Positions 45,595 to 57,057 of a DNA stretch of 64,000 nt are shown one piece after another. The notes beneath the pieces were generated by a model. The model was not told the DNA's origin, made no database searches, and saw nothing but the letters and a program-made list of their open reading frames with translations. A program made the translations under genes and the position numbers. Origin of the DNA: Closterium sp. Naga37s-1 (Eukaryota; Streptophyta; Zygnematophyceae; Desmidiales; Closteriaceae); NCBI GenBank assembly GCA_947471745.1, contig CANJKZ010000541.1, positions 372,001 through 436,000 on the forward strand. Direction: 5' to 3'. The stretch's first letter is position 1; each line of letters begins with the position of its first letter.

Positions 45595-46490
45595 GGTTCG
45601 ACAAACTCACCAGTTTGACTCGGCTCAATAAACTGACCAGATCAAAGTCAGTTCATCAAACAGACTAGTTTGAGTCAGTTCAACAAACTGACCAGTTTGA
45701 CTTGGTTAAGCAAACTCACCAGTTTTACTTGGTTCAAGAAACTGCCAGATTGACTTGATTCAACGTACTAACCAGTTAGACCTGGTTCAACAAAGCGACC
45801 AGTTTGACCCGGTTCAACAAAGTCTCCAGTTTGGCTCGGTTCAACAAAGTCTCCAGTTTGGCTCGGTTCAACAAACTGACCAGTTTGACTTGGTTGAACA
45901 AGCTGACCAGTCTGACTCGGTTCAACAAGCTGACCATTTTGACTTGCTTCAACAAACTAACCTGCTTGACACGATTCAACAAGCTGACCAGGTTGACTCG
46001 GTTCAACAAACTAATCAGTTTGACTCGGTTCAACAAACTGACCAGTTTGACTCTGTTCAACAAACTGACCAAACAAACAAGTTTGAGTCAGTTCAGCAAG
46101 CTGACCAGCTTGACTTGGTTCAACAAATTGACCAGTTTGACTCGGTTCAACAACTGACCAGATTCACTCGGTTCAAATAGCTGACCGATTTGACTCGGTT
46201 CAATATACTGAGCAGTTTGACTCGGTTCAACAAAGTGACCAACTTGACTTGGTTCAAGTGATCACCAGTTTGACTCGCTCCAACAGACTGACCATTTTGA
46301 CTCGGTTCAACAATGAGTTCAGCTTGACTCGATTCAACAAGCTGACCAGCTTGACTCGCTTCAGCAAACTGACCAGCTTGAGTCAGTTCAACAAACTGAC
46401 CAGTTTGAGTCAGTCCAAATAATTGACCAGTTTAACTATATTCAACAAGCTGACCAGTTTGGCTCGGTTTAACAAACTGACCAGCTTGAT
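45595..46490. repeat. 27-bp tandem array, right part
   Basis: About thirty degenerate 27-bp units (gaccagtttgactcggttca plus acaaact) with the same dyad core as the left part. Open frames on both strands are repeat artefacts (27 is a multiple of 3, giving 9-residue peptide repeats). Nothing else is visible from 46491 to 46775. Confidence 0.9.
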
Positions 46491-46775
46491 TCCTTCCATG
46501 CTGAATTGTTACGCGTTATGATTTTGCACAAGGTTCAGCCAAGGGGCTGGGTATTTTTGCCAGTTCTGTAGGTATGGTACTCTCCGAACCCTCTGAATGA
46601 TAGGAGTTTAGAGTGGATGCAACGATTGTTGAACGGTCATTGGGATGTTAAGAATTGAGAGAACAAACGGCAATGGTGACACAAACAAAGACACACATCA
46701 GCAGTACAAAAAGAGGGGTTGAGGGTGGAGGGTGAGGCTTCTTGGATTATATTCGGGCCTCAGAGTGTCATGTTC

Positions 46776-46889
46776 CACTTCCCAGTGCACACACGTCCCA
46801 GTTCACACACGTACAAGTTCACACACTTCCCAGTTCACACACTTCCTAGTGCACACACGTCCAAGTGCACACACTTCCCAGTACACACA
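46776..46889. repeat. 16-bp tandem repeat, about seven copies
   Basis: Units of the type acttcccagttcacac with acgtcc/acttcc and agtgc/agttc variants. The array ends exactly where an LTR begins (tgttaatggg at 46891). Confidence 0.85.
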
Positions 46890-46890
46890 C

Positions 46891-47235
46891 TGTTAATGGG
46901 AATAGAGAGTTGGCCCCGCCCTCACTTGGGCGAAGCCAATGTTGTGGTCAGGTGCGGGGGAGGTGCGGCCGACCATCTGCAGAGTTCGACGCGTGCAGGT
47001 CGACGGAGTTGGTCGACCTGCAGAAGGCTACTGCAAAGTCGCCGTCGACGGGAGCCGGCGACATAGTTCGACATGGGAGGTCGACGAAGTAGTTCGTCGA
47101 CCTGCACGGGACTTGCGAGCGGCCGTCGAATGGAGGAGTTCGACGGCAGCGACTGAGGATGTTGGTCGACGAGGGTGGTCCTTGACGAGGGTGGTGGTCG
47201 ACGAGGGAGGTCGTCGACCATGGCACCAGGTGGTC
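46891..47235 (+). mobile_element. Copia LTR fragment in inverted orientation
   Basis: Begins tgttaatggg and continues gttggccccgccctcacttg, matching the reverse complement of the outer end of the LTR at 56166-57057 (tgtcaacggg, then ggttggccccgtccttgc). It abuts, head against tail, an oppositely oriented LTR at 47236. It is a partial relic. Confidence 0.65.
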
Positions 47236-47985
47236 TGCGGAGATTCACTCTACAAGGTAGTGAGCTAGACTACAGGGGGGAGTTGGCACGAACTACTAGG
47301 AGTGATCGTAGCTTTGCTTAGTTCCTTAGCGCTTGCACATTCACGGGAGAAATCGGCAAGAGTTTCACTAGGCAAAGATTGCATTGAAGAATGATTGAAC
47401 AAGCAATGACATAATATGACTACATCAGGCACCTAGCAACTCTGCAGCTAGCGTGGTCGACCGCCAGCACAGCTTGGTCGACTGCCTGCCAGCGTTCCGT
47501 AGAGGAGCCGCGCCAGCACTGCAGAAAGGCGACCTGCCAACACTGCAGGTCGACGGCGTGCCAATGCTGCAGCAGAGCGGCTGCCCAGTGCTGCCCCGTA
47601 GAAGACAACAGTGTGCACATAAGCAGGTGCACGCAGACGATTGGCCCGACTTGCATTGTTGTGCATCCGTCGGCTGTTGTCTGCCCCTTGAGCCACATCG
47701 ACTTCGGGATACCAGCCCGAAGTCGCCTTTGTCACTGCGACCTCGACGACGTTCGCGTGCCTCCACAGAACTCGCTGAGCAGGTTACCTGGTCGACCTGG
47801 ACACCACCAGGTGCTCTGGTCGACCACCGGGTGCTCTGGTCGACCACCGGGTGCTCTGGTCGACCACCGGGTGCTCTGGTCGACCACAAGATGCTCTGGT
47901 CTACCACCAATTGCCTCTGGTCGACCACAGCTCCCGTCGAGCAAGACCCTGGTCGACAGACCCCCCCGTCGACCAGCACTGTCAG
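47236..47985 (-). mobile_element. Copia LTR copy A (partial)
   Basis: The element-3' edge is tgcggagatt at 47236. It shares the gagctagactacagg, gtttcactag and gactacatcag words with the LTR at 48159, followed by a GTCGAC-rich body. A 20-bp unit (gggtgctctggtcgaccacc) is tandemly repeated about five times at 47809-47900. The outer LTR end is not found. Confidence 0.65.
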
Positions 47986-48005
47986 CTACTGTCGCCGAGC
48001 TCCCC

Positions 48006-48158
48006 TCATCGATTGCCCGTCAGCCCCAAGCCCTCAGCGACCGTGATTGCCGACGTGTTGTCCACACGGAGGACAGTCAGCTTCCTAGCGTTTAGCTGTT
48101 GGAACTCCGCAAGGAGGAAGCGGAGTCGGCGTCCCTCCTTCCCAGCGTTCGTTGCCGC
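48006..48158 (-). mobile_element. Copia RNase H fragment (fossil)
   Basis: Encodes NAGKEGRRLRFLLAEFQQLN and VLRVDNTSAITVAEGLGLTG, closely similar to the RNase H of the larger copia copy near 49700-49850. It lies between two LTRs in the same orientation, so it is the remnant of another copy into or against which the LTR at 48159 was placed. Confidence 0.8.
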
Positions 48159-49357
48159 TGCGGAGATAACTACTACAACGGGAGCTAGACTACAGGCTAG
48201 GCACGGGTGCTCGTGTGATCTCTGCGTTCGTTGGTCCTTAGTCGTTTTCCTAGTGCACACTCTGCTTGCTAGTTCAAGGGGCAATTTGGCAAGAGTTTCA
48301 CTAGAGAAAGTCGACAACAATGGTACAAAGTAGTTGGCACGGCAAGACTACATCAGAGCTAGCATTCAGGTCGGTCGACTGCCAGCACAGCATGGTCGAC
48401 CGCGTTCCAGCACGACTTGGTCGACCGCGCTCCAGCAGTGCAAAGTTGACAGCGTGCCAACGCTGCAGGTCGACGGCGTGCCAGCGTAGCTCCCGCAGTA
48501 CAGCATCGCACCAGCTTCGCAGGTGCTCGCAGATGATTGGTGTGCTGAGCCTTGTCACCTGCACAACGCACACACCAAGTCAACCTGGCGCTGACGACTG
48601 CATCTGATCAGCCACGTCGACCTCGAGATACCACCACCGAGGTCGGACTCGCCAACTTCGCTTGGGCGACCGTCGCACTCCTCCGCAGAACCTCGTCACC
48701 CTGGTAACCTGGTCGACCGGGCAACCACGTCGACCAGCTGCTCCTGTATGTGTCCGTCGACCTCCCAAGTCGACCACCACCCCAAGTCGACCTCACCAGG
48801 TCGACCACGCCCCTGGTCGACCAGCTCCAGGTCGACGTCACTCCTGGTCGACCAGCTCCACTTCGACCAGCACTCCTGGTCGACCAGCTCCATGTCGACC
48901 AGCGCAGTTGTCAGCCGACCACCCAAGTCGGCTACCCGAAGTCGGCGTCACCAAGTTGACGCCCTGCTACTCGACGCCCAGCTGCTTGGCGTCCTGAGTC
49001 GTGGTCGACGTCGGCCCCTCCTCCGTCGACCACCAGGTCAGGTCGACCACCAGGTCGACGTCATGCTTGGTCGACCAACCACCAAGTCGACCAGCAGGGC
49101 TGTCAGCCGACCACCCAAGTCGGCTGCCCCAAGTTGGCGTCACCAAGTCGATGCCCTCCGCAGGCCGACTTGCCAGGTCGACCTCCCTGTAGTCGGCGCC
49201 GCCCTGAAGTCGGCGCCCGTGCAGTGGCTCCTGTGCAGGTCGACCTTCCTGTCAACCAGCTCGCCCACTGCTGCAGGTTGGCTGCTTCCCTCACACCCGA
49301 CCACGGAGTCGGCTCCGCCCAAGCGAGGACGGGGCCAACACACAACTCCTGTTGACA
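48159..49357 (-). mobile_element. Copia LTR copy B, likely 3' LTR
   Basis: Runs from tgcggagataactac at 48159 to gttgaca at 49357, which reads TGTCAAC...CCGCA on the element strand. It follows the RNase H region of the main copia copy by about 130 bases, as expected of a 3' LTR. It is very rich in GGTCGACC palindromes. By eye it differs strongly from copy C in sequence and length (about 1.2 kb against 0.9 kb), so the two are either an old pair or not a pair. Confidence 0.7.
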
Positions 49358-49485
49358 CTCGCCTGCCGCGTTCACGCTTGGGCCCCCAGCCCACACGGCA
49401 GTACTCCTCAGAGAATAGCTCGTCGACGTGCACCCAACACACAGCACGTCGTCCACCGCACCAGCCATGCGAGAGGGCATGGCAC

Positions 49486-51037
49486 CTACTGCTGCACGTC
49501 GTCATCTTCGTTGCCCACGTCGGCCAAGCGCACCTGGCCGATGGCGACGGAGCACCGGTTGAAGGCCGGATAGTGCAGCGCCTTCGTCAGGAAGTCGGCC
49601 GGCTGCTCGGTGGTCGGGATGTACCTCAGCGAGAACTTCCCACGCCTCACCATGTGCTGCAGCCAGGCCTGTCGCCGCTCCATGTGCTTGAGGTTGCCCG
49701 TCAACCCCATGCCCTCGGCGACCGTGATGGCCGACTTGTTGTCCACCCGAAGGACAGTCGGCTTCCCAGCATCCAACTGCTGGAACTCTGCGAGGAGGAA
49801 GCGAAGTCGACGTCCCTCCTTGCCGGCTTCCGTGACCGCCACGTACTCCGACTCGGTCGACGACATCGTCGCGCACTTGATGCGCTGGCTCGACCAGGAG
49901 ACTGCGGCCCCTCCGTAGACGAACACGTAGCCGCCCGTGCTTGTCATGTTCTGCTTGTCACCGGCATCGTCGGCATCCACGTAGCCGACCAGCTCCAGCG
50001 ACTCAGGTCCACCGCCGAACTCCAGGGCGGTGTCATGCGTGCTGGCGAGGTAGGAGAGGCAGCGGTCGACCTCACGCCAGTGCTGGTCGCTCCTCACCGT
50101 AAGGCCGCTCCTCAGCTTGCTGCAGGCGAAGGCGATGTCCAGCCTCGTCGTCGTCGCCGCGAACTGCAGCGAGCCGACCTTCTGCCGGTACTCCTCCTCC
50201 TGGCGCTCCTGGGCCTCCTCGTTGTCGAACGTCAGCTCGTCGTAGGCGTCAACCGAGACCGGCGTCTTCAGGGTGCGCCCGGTCTGGTCCTCGTCGATGA
50301 AGCGCCTACGCAGCTTGTCGGCGTAGCCCTGCTGGTGCAGCCACAGCTTCCTCGCCGACCTGTTGCGCACGATCTCCAGCCCGAGGTGCCTGTCCACCGG
50401 CAAGATCTCACGCAGCTCGAAGGCAGCCTCCAGCAGCTCCTTCAGCTCCCTCAGCATGTCCGTGCTGCTGCTGGCGGCCAGCAGGTCGTCGACGTAGACC
50501 AGCACCCAGCAGGCCACGCCATCCCCGCCGACCTTGAAGTACAGCACCTGGCCGACCTGGCTCTTCTTCCAGCCAGCGCCCATCAGCACGTCGTCGAGCG
50601 CCTTGTACCACAACAGCGGCGATTGCTTCAGCCTGTAGATGCTCTTCAGCAGCTTGCACACCCGGTCGGTTCCGTCGTTGAAGTAGTCCGGCTGGTACAT
50701 GTACAGCACCCGGTCGAGCTTGCTCTGCAGGAAGGCGTTCTTCATGTCGAGCTGCATCAGGTTGAGGTCGAGGACGGCGACGATGCTGAGGAAGATCCTC
50801 AGCGTGACGTAGCTACTCACCCGGCGCATACGTCTCGTCGTAGTCGGCGCCATACATCTGCGTGCAGCCCTTCACGACCAGCCTCGCCTTCTCACGCTCG
50901 ACGGTGTCGTCGATGCGGTACTTCGTCATCAACACCCACCGGTTCTTCATGATGTTCACCCCGTGTGGGCGTTTGACCAGGTCCCACGTCCCCATGCCGA
51001 TCAGACTGCGGATCTCCTCGTCCATGGCGACCTTCAC
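49486..51037 (-). CDS. Copia reverse transcriptase and RNase H region (fossil)
   Basis: Diagnostic copia words: MGTWDLVKRPHGVNIMKNRW, ARLVVKGCTQMYGADYDETY, LMQLDMKNAFLQSKLD, the catalytic YVDDLLAAS, then RNase H with ELVGYVDADDAGD, SSTESEYVAVTEAGKEGRR and the C-terminal IPTTEQPADFLTKAL. Part of the Ty1/copia fossil. Confidence 0.88.
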
Positions 51038-51829
51038 CGCCTTGCCCTTCTAGCTCGCCAACGCCTCCTTCACCGTCATCGTGGAGATATCCCAGTGGTG
51101 CTCGGGGTCGGCGTGCATGTCGGGGTCGAGCTCAGGCAGGTCGACGTCATCCTCAGCGTCGTCGTACAGAGGCTCATCCTGGACGTCCTCGTACATCGCG
51201 GCTAAGGTGGCCGGCACCCGGCAGACGTGCTAGGACAGGAAGTCAGGTGGCCTATGGACTCGGCCTGTACGACGAGGTCTTGACAGGACTTCCACCACGT
51301 TGCTGTCGGTGGACTCATCGGCGCCCAGCTACTCCCCTTCGCTGTCACCTGCTCCGCTGCCCTCGATGTCCTGCTACACCTCAGTCGGCGTTCTTGCCAA
51401 CTTCTCCCCTGCCGTTGGCTCCCCTACCGACTGCACGGTCGCCGACTGCTCCTTGGTCGGCTTTGCTACTGCCTGCTCCCGTGTCGGTTGCTGCCCTGCC
51501 GATGCCTCCTTCGCCGGCTTAAGCAAAGTCGGCTGCACCTCCTCGGCCTGCTCCTCTCCTGTCGGAGTGGACTGTACTCCCACGCCGACTTGCTGGTCGT
51601 CCCGTCGGCCTCCGGCGATGCTCTTGGCCGGCGCCACAGGTGACGGCCCATTTCTCCCCTCATCGCCGGTGGCCGACGTGGAGGTCAGCTTACGCAGGTC
51701 GGCGACAAGGGGCGGGGCAGGTGGGGCAGGGGAAGGAGGGCAGACGACTGCCGTGTCCTCATCAACAAGCTCACCGACCTCGGCGAGCAGGGGCAGTGTC
51801 GCCGTCGAGGTGTCCGTCGGCAAGTTGAC

Positions 51830-52985
51830 CTACGTCCGCCCCGACGCCGGCCCGTGCTCCGACTTCCACACCTCCAGCGACATCGTCTCGTAGAACACCA
51901 CGTCCGACGTGGTGGCCACCCTGTTGTCGGTGAGGTCCAGGATCTCCCATCCCTTGCTCTCCTCCGACACATTGAGATGAAGGCCCCACCGGGCCTTCGG
52001 CTTCAGCTTTCCACCACGCTGCTGCTCGGGGACCAGGAAATGCGCCATGCAGCCCCACACGCAAGCCAGCGACAGGTCGGGCTTCTTCCCGGTGAGCAGC
52101 TGGTACGGCGTCGTCCCCGGCGGCAGCGTCGACCTCTCAAGGCAGTTGCGGACTCAGACTGCCTACCGGAGAGCGAGGTGCCACCAGTAGTGCTGCACGC
52201 CTATGTGCAGCAGCATCGTCCGCACCGACTCCACCAGTGTCCTCATCTCCCGCTCCGCCATGCCGTTCTGCTGCGGTGTGTAGGGGCAGGCGAGGTCGTG
52301 GACGATCCCCTTGCCGTCCACGAAGGTAGTGAACTCCTTCCCAAGGAACCCCCCTCCCCGGTCAGAGCGCAACATCAGCACCGACTTCTTCGTCTACCGC
52401 TCAGCCACCACCAGCCACTTCTCGAACTCCCACAGCACGTCGGACTTCTTGGCAACCGGCCTCACCCACACATAGCAGGTCTTCCGGTCCTTCAGCAGCA
52501 AGAAGTACAGGCTGCCGTCCTTGGCAGCCACCCGAAACGGCCCGCAAAGGTCGATGTGCACGACAGCCAGGGCGTCGTCGGCGTCGGAGCCCTTGTCGGG
52601 GAAGGTGTGCCGCGCCAGCTTCCCGCCAACTTAAGAGACACACGGAGAGTCGGTGCCGGCCGACGGCTTGACGTCCAGACCGGTGGCGACTTTGTGCTTC
52701 GCCGAGCTCATGATGGTGTCGACGCCGACGTGGGAAAGCCTGACATGCCACATGGCCGGCGTCGACTTCGTTGCCGTGGCGATGGTCCGCAGAGCCACCG
52801 TCTCCATCGTGGTCGATGTCGACGTCGCCGTGCACGTATGAAGGTCGGTGCAGAGGACCCGGCCGGTGTAGGTTGCCCGACCGAGGACGTCCCCGGCCAC
52901 CGAGACGATCAACATCCCGTCTCCCTCGTCCTACAGCTTCACGCCGCTCTCCTTCATCTGGCCGGCTGACAACAGGTTGGCATGC
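51830..52985 (-). CDS. Copia integrase region (fossil)
   Basis: A pre-integrase zinc-finger-like segment (MWHVRLSHVGVDTIMSSAKH), integrase core words (LRSDRGGGFLGKEF, CPYTPQQNGMAEREMRTL) and the copia C-terminal region (GCMAHFLVPEQQRGGKLK, VFYETMSLEVW). Part of the Ty1/copia fossil. Confidence 0.85.
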
Positions 52986-52986
52986 A
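52790..52986. repeat. 197-bp direct repeat, left copy
   Basis: cagagccaccgtctccatcg to ggttggcatgca, about three differences from the copy at 54134-54330. It ends exactly where the inserted LTR piece begins. Confidence 0.9.
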
Positions 52987-54133
52987 TGTCAGATATATAT
53001 GACTTAGTCTGTATAGGCTATAGTGGGGTAGACACTAAGGGGTACAAGTTTCTAGGGTTTCCTATTTGTACACAACATTTCCTAGTTCATTTCATTCCTC
53101 ATTTCTTCACATGGTATAGAGCTGGTTCCCTCGTGGGACGGTTTCTTCCTTGGGCCCACCATTCGATTTTTTTTTTCCTGCCCTAAACGCGCTTCGCGTC
53201 CTGCCCCAAAACTTCGCGACCCCCCCGCCCCTTAGCGGTCCCCGTCGCGACTCCTTAGCGGCCCCTCGCGGCCCCTCTTAAGGCCCTTTGCGGCCCCCTC
53301 ACGGCCCTTCGCGGCCCCTTCGCGGCCTTCGCGGCCCCTTTCGCGGCCCTTCGCGGCCCCCTCACGGCCCTTCGAGGCCCCTTTGCGGCCCTCTGCGGCC
53401 CCCTCTCGGCCCTTCGCGGCCTCTTCGCGGCACTTCGCAACCCTCCGCGGCCCCCCCTTCATGGCCCCTCCACGGCTCATCGCGGCCCCTCCGAGGATCT
53501 TCGCGACCCGCCACAGCCGCCCAGCCGCCCTGTCGCCGCCGCCCCAGCAGCAACTACAGTCGCGCGTGCTGCCGCTGCCGCTTCCGCTGCTGCCGTGATC
53601 GCCGCCGCCGCTGCTGTCGTCACAAGCCGCCGCCGCTCCTGCTGTGACAGCTGCCGCGGCTACTGCTGAGACAGCCGCCGCCGCCGCTACCGTGACAGCC
53701 GCCCCAGCCGTCCCGGCCCTGCACTGCAGCCGAGTCGCGGCCCTGCCCTGCCGCCCTGTTGCGGCCCTGCTCCTACCGACGCACCTCGGCCCTGCCCCAC
53801 CACTTGCGGGTTCTTACCCACCCGCCCCTGGTAAGCGCACAGCCGAGCCGCGCCCCTCCTGCTAGCCTGCTTCTGCTAGCCTGCTTCTGCTGCTGCTGCT
53901 GCTAGCCTGCTGCTGCTGCTGTCATGACTAGTCCCAACGTACTTTCCTTTGATGCTGAGGGTCGAGCGGTAGACTTTGAAGTCTGGATCGATGATCTGCA
54001 GCTGTTCCTGCAGTGCGATAGCAAAGACGGCCTCTCACTGTTCGATCTCACGTCTGGTGCCTCCCCTGCCCCTGCTGCCGATGCTACTAGCACTGTTCGC
54101 TCTGTCTGGACCACACGCGATGCTGCTGCTCGC
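52987..54133 (+). mobile_element. 5' piece of a second LTR retroelement inserted in the copia fossil
   Basis: Begins with a short LTR (tgtcagatatatat to ttcttca, 52987-53109). A primer-binding-site-like tggtatagagc follows at 53112, resembling the complement of the initiator Met tRNA 3' end. Then come a repetitive ggcccttcgcgg-rich leader and a copia-type gag start at 53924 (MTSPNVLSFDAEGRAVDFEV). Only the 5' portion of the element is present. It lies opposite in strand to its host element. Confidence 0.75.
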
Positions 54134-54330
54134 CAGAGCCACCGTCTCCATCGTGGTCGATGTTGATGTCGCCGTGCACGTATGAAGGTCGGTGCAGAGG
54201 ACCCGGCCGGTGTAGGTTGCCCGACCGAGGACGTCCCCGGCCGCCGAGACGATCAACATCCCGTCTCCCTCGTCCTACAGCTTCACGCCGCTCTCCTTCA
54301 TCTGGCCGGCTGACAACAGGTTGGCATGCA
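54134..54330. repeat. 197-bp direct repeat, right copy
   Basis: Second copy of the segment at 52790-52986. It begins exactly at the end of the inserted piece and continues into copia protease sequence, so this copy is collinear with the host element on its right. Confidence 0.9.
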
Positions 54331-56058
54331 CGCCCGGGAGGTAGAGCACGTCGGGGATGAGCACCTGCTTCCCGGACTTTCCTTGCAGGGCGACGGTCCC
54401 GCGGCCCTGGACGGTCTGCAGCGCCCCATTGAAGCCGCGCACGTGCTTGACATCGCCGCTCGGCCCCAAGTCGACGAAGGCCTCCTTCGTCCCCATCAGG
54501 TGGTGGGAGCAACAACTGTCGGGCAGGACCACCGCCGGGTTCGCCTGCACGGATGCTGCCACCGCCTGGAAGTCCTCACCGGCCTCTGGCGCCAGCGAGA
54601 TGGTCGGCTCCACGACGCTGACCAGCGAGCACGACGCTTCTCCGTTGCCTCGCCCTTTGCCGCCTGAGGAGGAGTCGACGTCCTTCGCCGAGGTCGACTT
54701 GGTCGACTGCTTCTCCTTGCGCGGCTTGCTCTCCCGGCGAGGGCGACGCCAGGCCGACCTCCCTCGGCCTCCCTTCGGCCTCCCTTGGTGTCGTCGTCGT
54801 CGGAGTCGCTGCGGCCGGGGCACTCGAAGGAGAGGTGGTCGGGGTCGCCACACAGCCAGCACTCCCGACGTCGACTTCCTTCTCCGTGACCGCTGTCCCT
54901 TGCCGACTTCTTCTTGTCGGCGTCCTTCGTTGGCTTCCCACCACTGCTTCCAACACCGCCAGACTGCCCACGCTGCCCCAATCGACCACTTTGCTTCGCT
55001 GGGGCGGCGTAGTTCACCTGCAGCAGGAGCTCCATGGACCGCTCGGCCTCCTGCATCGCCTCGTCCCTGAGGATGTACGAGTCCTCGTTGAGCGTTGCCC
55101 GCGTGCTCGACACCACCGACATCCGCTTCATCAAGTTGTGGCTGCTCGAGAGCCCCTTCAGGACGTGGGTGACGTACGACGCCGTTGAGTACTGCACGAC
55201 GGACATCCTCATGGTGGCGAGAAGTCGCCGAGCCCGGTTGCAGTAGTCGGTCGCCGTCTCCTGGTCGCCCATCCGCAGATGCGTCATCTGCTCCTCGAGT
55301 TGGCCGATGTACAGGTCGTCGGTGACCTGGTACGTCGACTCGATGAAGTGCCACGCCTGGTGGCCGGCGTCCACGTAGTCCCTGCACGGCTTCAGGGCGA
55401 TCTGCACGCCGGGCGAGCACCATCGTGAGATGACCGTGAAGGTCAACAGTTGCACAACGCGAAACTCCACACGCTGGTCGGAGTAGTTCTCGGACGGCGT
55501 CGCCACGGTGCCGGCGGCGAAGCCCATCGGCCCGGCCATCTCCAGCTGAGGCTCAATTGCCTCCTTCCACGTGAGAATGTCAGGTCAACCGACCAGCAGG
55601 GGGGTTACCGAGATTCTGTCCAGCATAAACTTGAAGTAGCCCTAGCTCGGCGCTATCCCTCCCGCTGTCACGTGAGTCGCCGACGACGGCGTCAATCCGC
55701 TTCGTCGACCTCCAACATCTCCTTGCGAGGACCCTGCAGCCGCCGACGACCGCATCCCTCGCGCCTGAACGCCGCCGATTTCATCGGCACGAATCACACC
55801 TCGCTGCCTCGACGTGCCTCCCGCACTGCTGCCGGCTTGGTCACCGGCGTTGACGCCCACGTCGACGCCGCCCCCGTCGTTCACCGGTCGAGGAGAAGCA
55901 GGTCGAGAAGGGTGCTCTGTCGCCCACACGGCGCGGATGCCAGCCTCAACGACCGCCCAAGGGATGTCCCCGTACTCGCGCACCTCATGGCGTCTCCTCG
56001 AATCCTCCAGCCGTGCGTCTAAGGTATCTGCAACACCAGTGTCACCTACGCCAACCAT
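54260..56058 (-). CDS. Copia gag and protease region (fossil)
   Basis: UBN2-type copia gag sequence (WHFIESTYQVTDDLYIGQLE, RARRLLATMRMSVVQY, VLKGLSSSHNLMKRMSVVSS), a zinc knuckle ECWLCGDPDHLSFECPG, and the protease region DSCCSHHLMGTKEAFVDLG through VLYLPGVHANLLSAGQMKES. Part of the Ty1/copia fossil. Confidence 0.82.
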
Positions 56059-56165
56059 GGTGGTGACTAACGCACAGCTGCCGGCCTACGAACAACTTAG
56101 GTAAGTCGGACTAAGTTGACTAGACTGAAAACTACATCGCGGTGCCGTCCACGCTCACCGCACCA

Positions 56166-57057
56166 TGCGGAGATAACTACTACAACGAGAGATCGACTAC
56201 GGGGTAGACACGGGGTAGGAGTGATCGTAGCGTTCGTTCCTTAGTCGTTTGCTTGGGCTTGCACTACTTGCTGATTGACTACATCAGATGCCTAGCAACT
56301 TAGCACACCAGCAAGTCGACCTCCAGCACACCCTGAGGGCGACTTGCCAGCAAGACGACCTCAGGCGTCCTCAGGCGCCCATGTGCATAGCAAGGCTGGC
56401 GTGCCAGCACACACCAGCATCAGGCCACCATGTGCACATGTGCGCGCACCTACTTCGCAGGTGCCAGGTGACGGTTGAGCACGACGTGCACCGCCACGCA
56501 CATTGCGCATGTGCCAAGTCGACCACGTGCCGACGGTTGCACTTGTGGAGCCATGTCGACCGCGCGATACCGAACCGCAGGTCAACTTTGCAATTCCCTC
56601 CTGGGCGATGGTCGCACACCTCGCAGAGCCCCGTCGCCCGGGTAACCTGGTCGACCAGGTGCTTCTCCTTGTGCCCGTCGACCGCCCAGGTCGACGTCCA
56701 CCTCCAGTCGACTACACCAAGTCGACCAACACCCCTGGTCGACCAGCTCCAAGTCGACCACACTCCTGGTCGACCAGTTCCAGGTCGACCAGCCCAGCTG
56801 CCAGCCGACCACACCAGGTCGGCTGCCCCAAGTCGGCGTCACCAAGTCGACGCCTTCCGCAGGTCGACCTCCCAAGGCCGACCACCTGAACCCAGCGCCC
56901 TCCAAAGTCGGCGCCACCGCAGTGACCCCCGTGTAGGTCGACCAGCCATGTCGACCAGCTCGCCCACTGCTACAGGTCGGCTGCACCTCCCGCACACCCG
57001 ACCACGAAGTCGGCTCCGCCCAAGCAAGGACGGGGCCAACCGCACCTCCCGTTGACA
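56166..57057 (-). mobile_element. Copia LTR copy C, candidate 5' LTR
   Basis: Bounded by tgcggagataactac and cgttgaca, i.e. TG...CA on the element strand. It lies about 110 bases outside the gag start at 56058, as a 5' LTR should. GTCGAC palindromes are numerous here also. Confidence 0.65.

Larger units (their letters stand above)
49486..56058 (-). mobile_element. Ty1/copia element body (fossil)
   Basis: Copia order on the - strand: gag (about 56058-54500), protease with DSCCSHHLMG and the following linker (about 54500-54260), pre-integrase and integrase (about 52985-51830), a proline/acid-rich linker, then reverse transcriptase and RNase H (51037-49486). It is interrupted at 52987-54133 by a piece of another element flanked by a 197-bp direct repeat. 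Several breaks are present, so it is a fossil, but domains remain readable and the age is moderate. Candidate LTRs are copies B and C. Confidence 0.85.

Noticed and set aside
45755-46180. QFDSVQQTD-type repeat protein
   Set aside because: Translation of the 27-bp satellite. Similar open frames exist on the other strand and in shifted phase.
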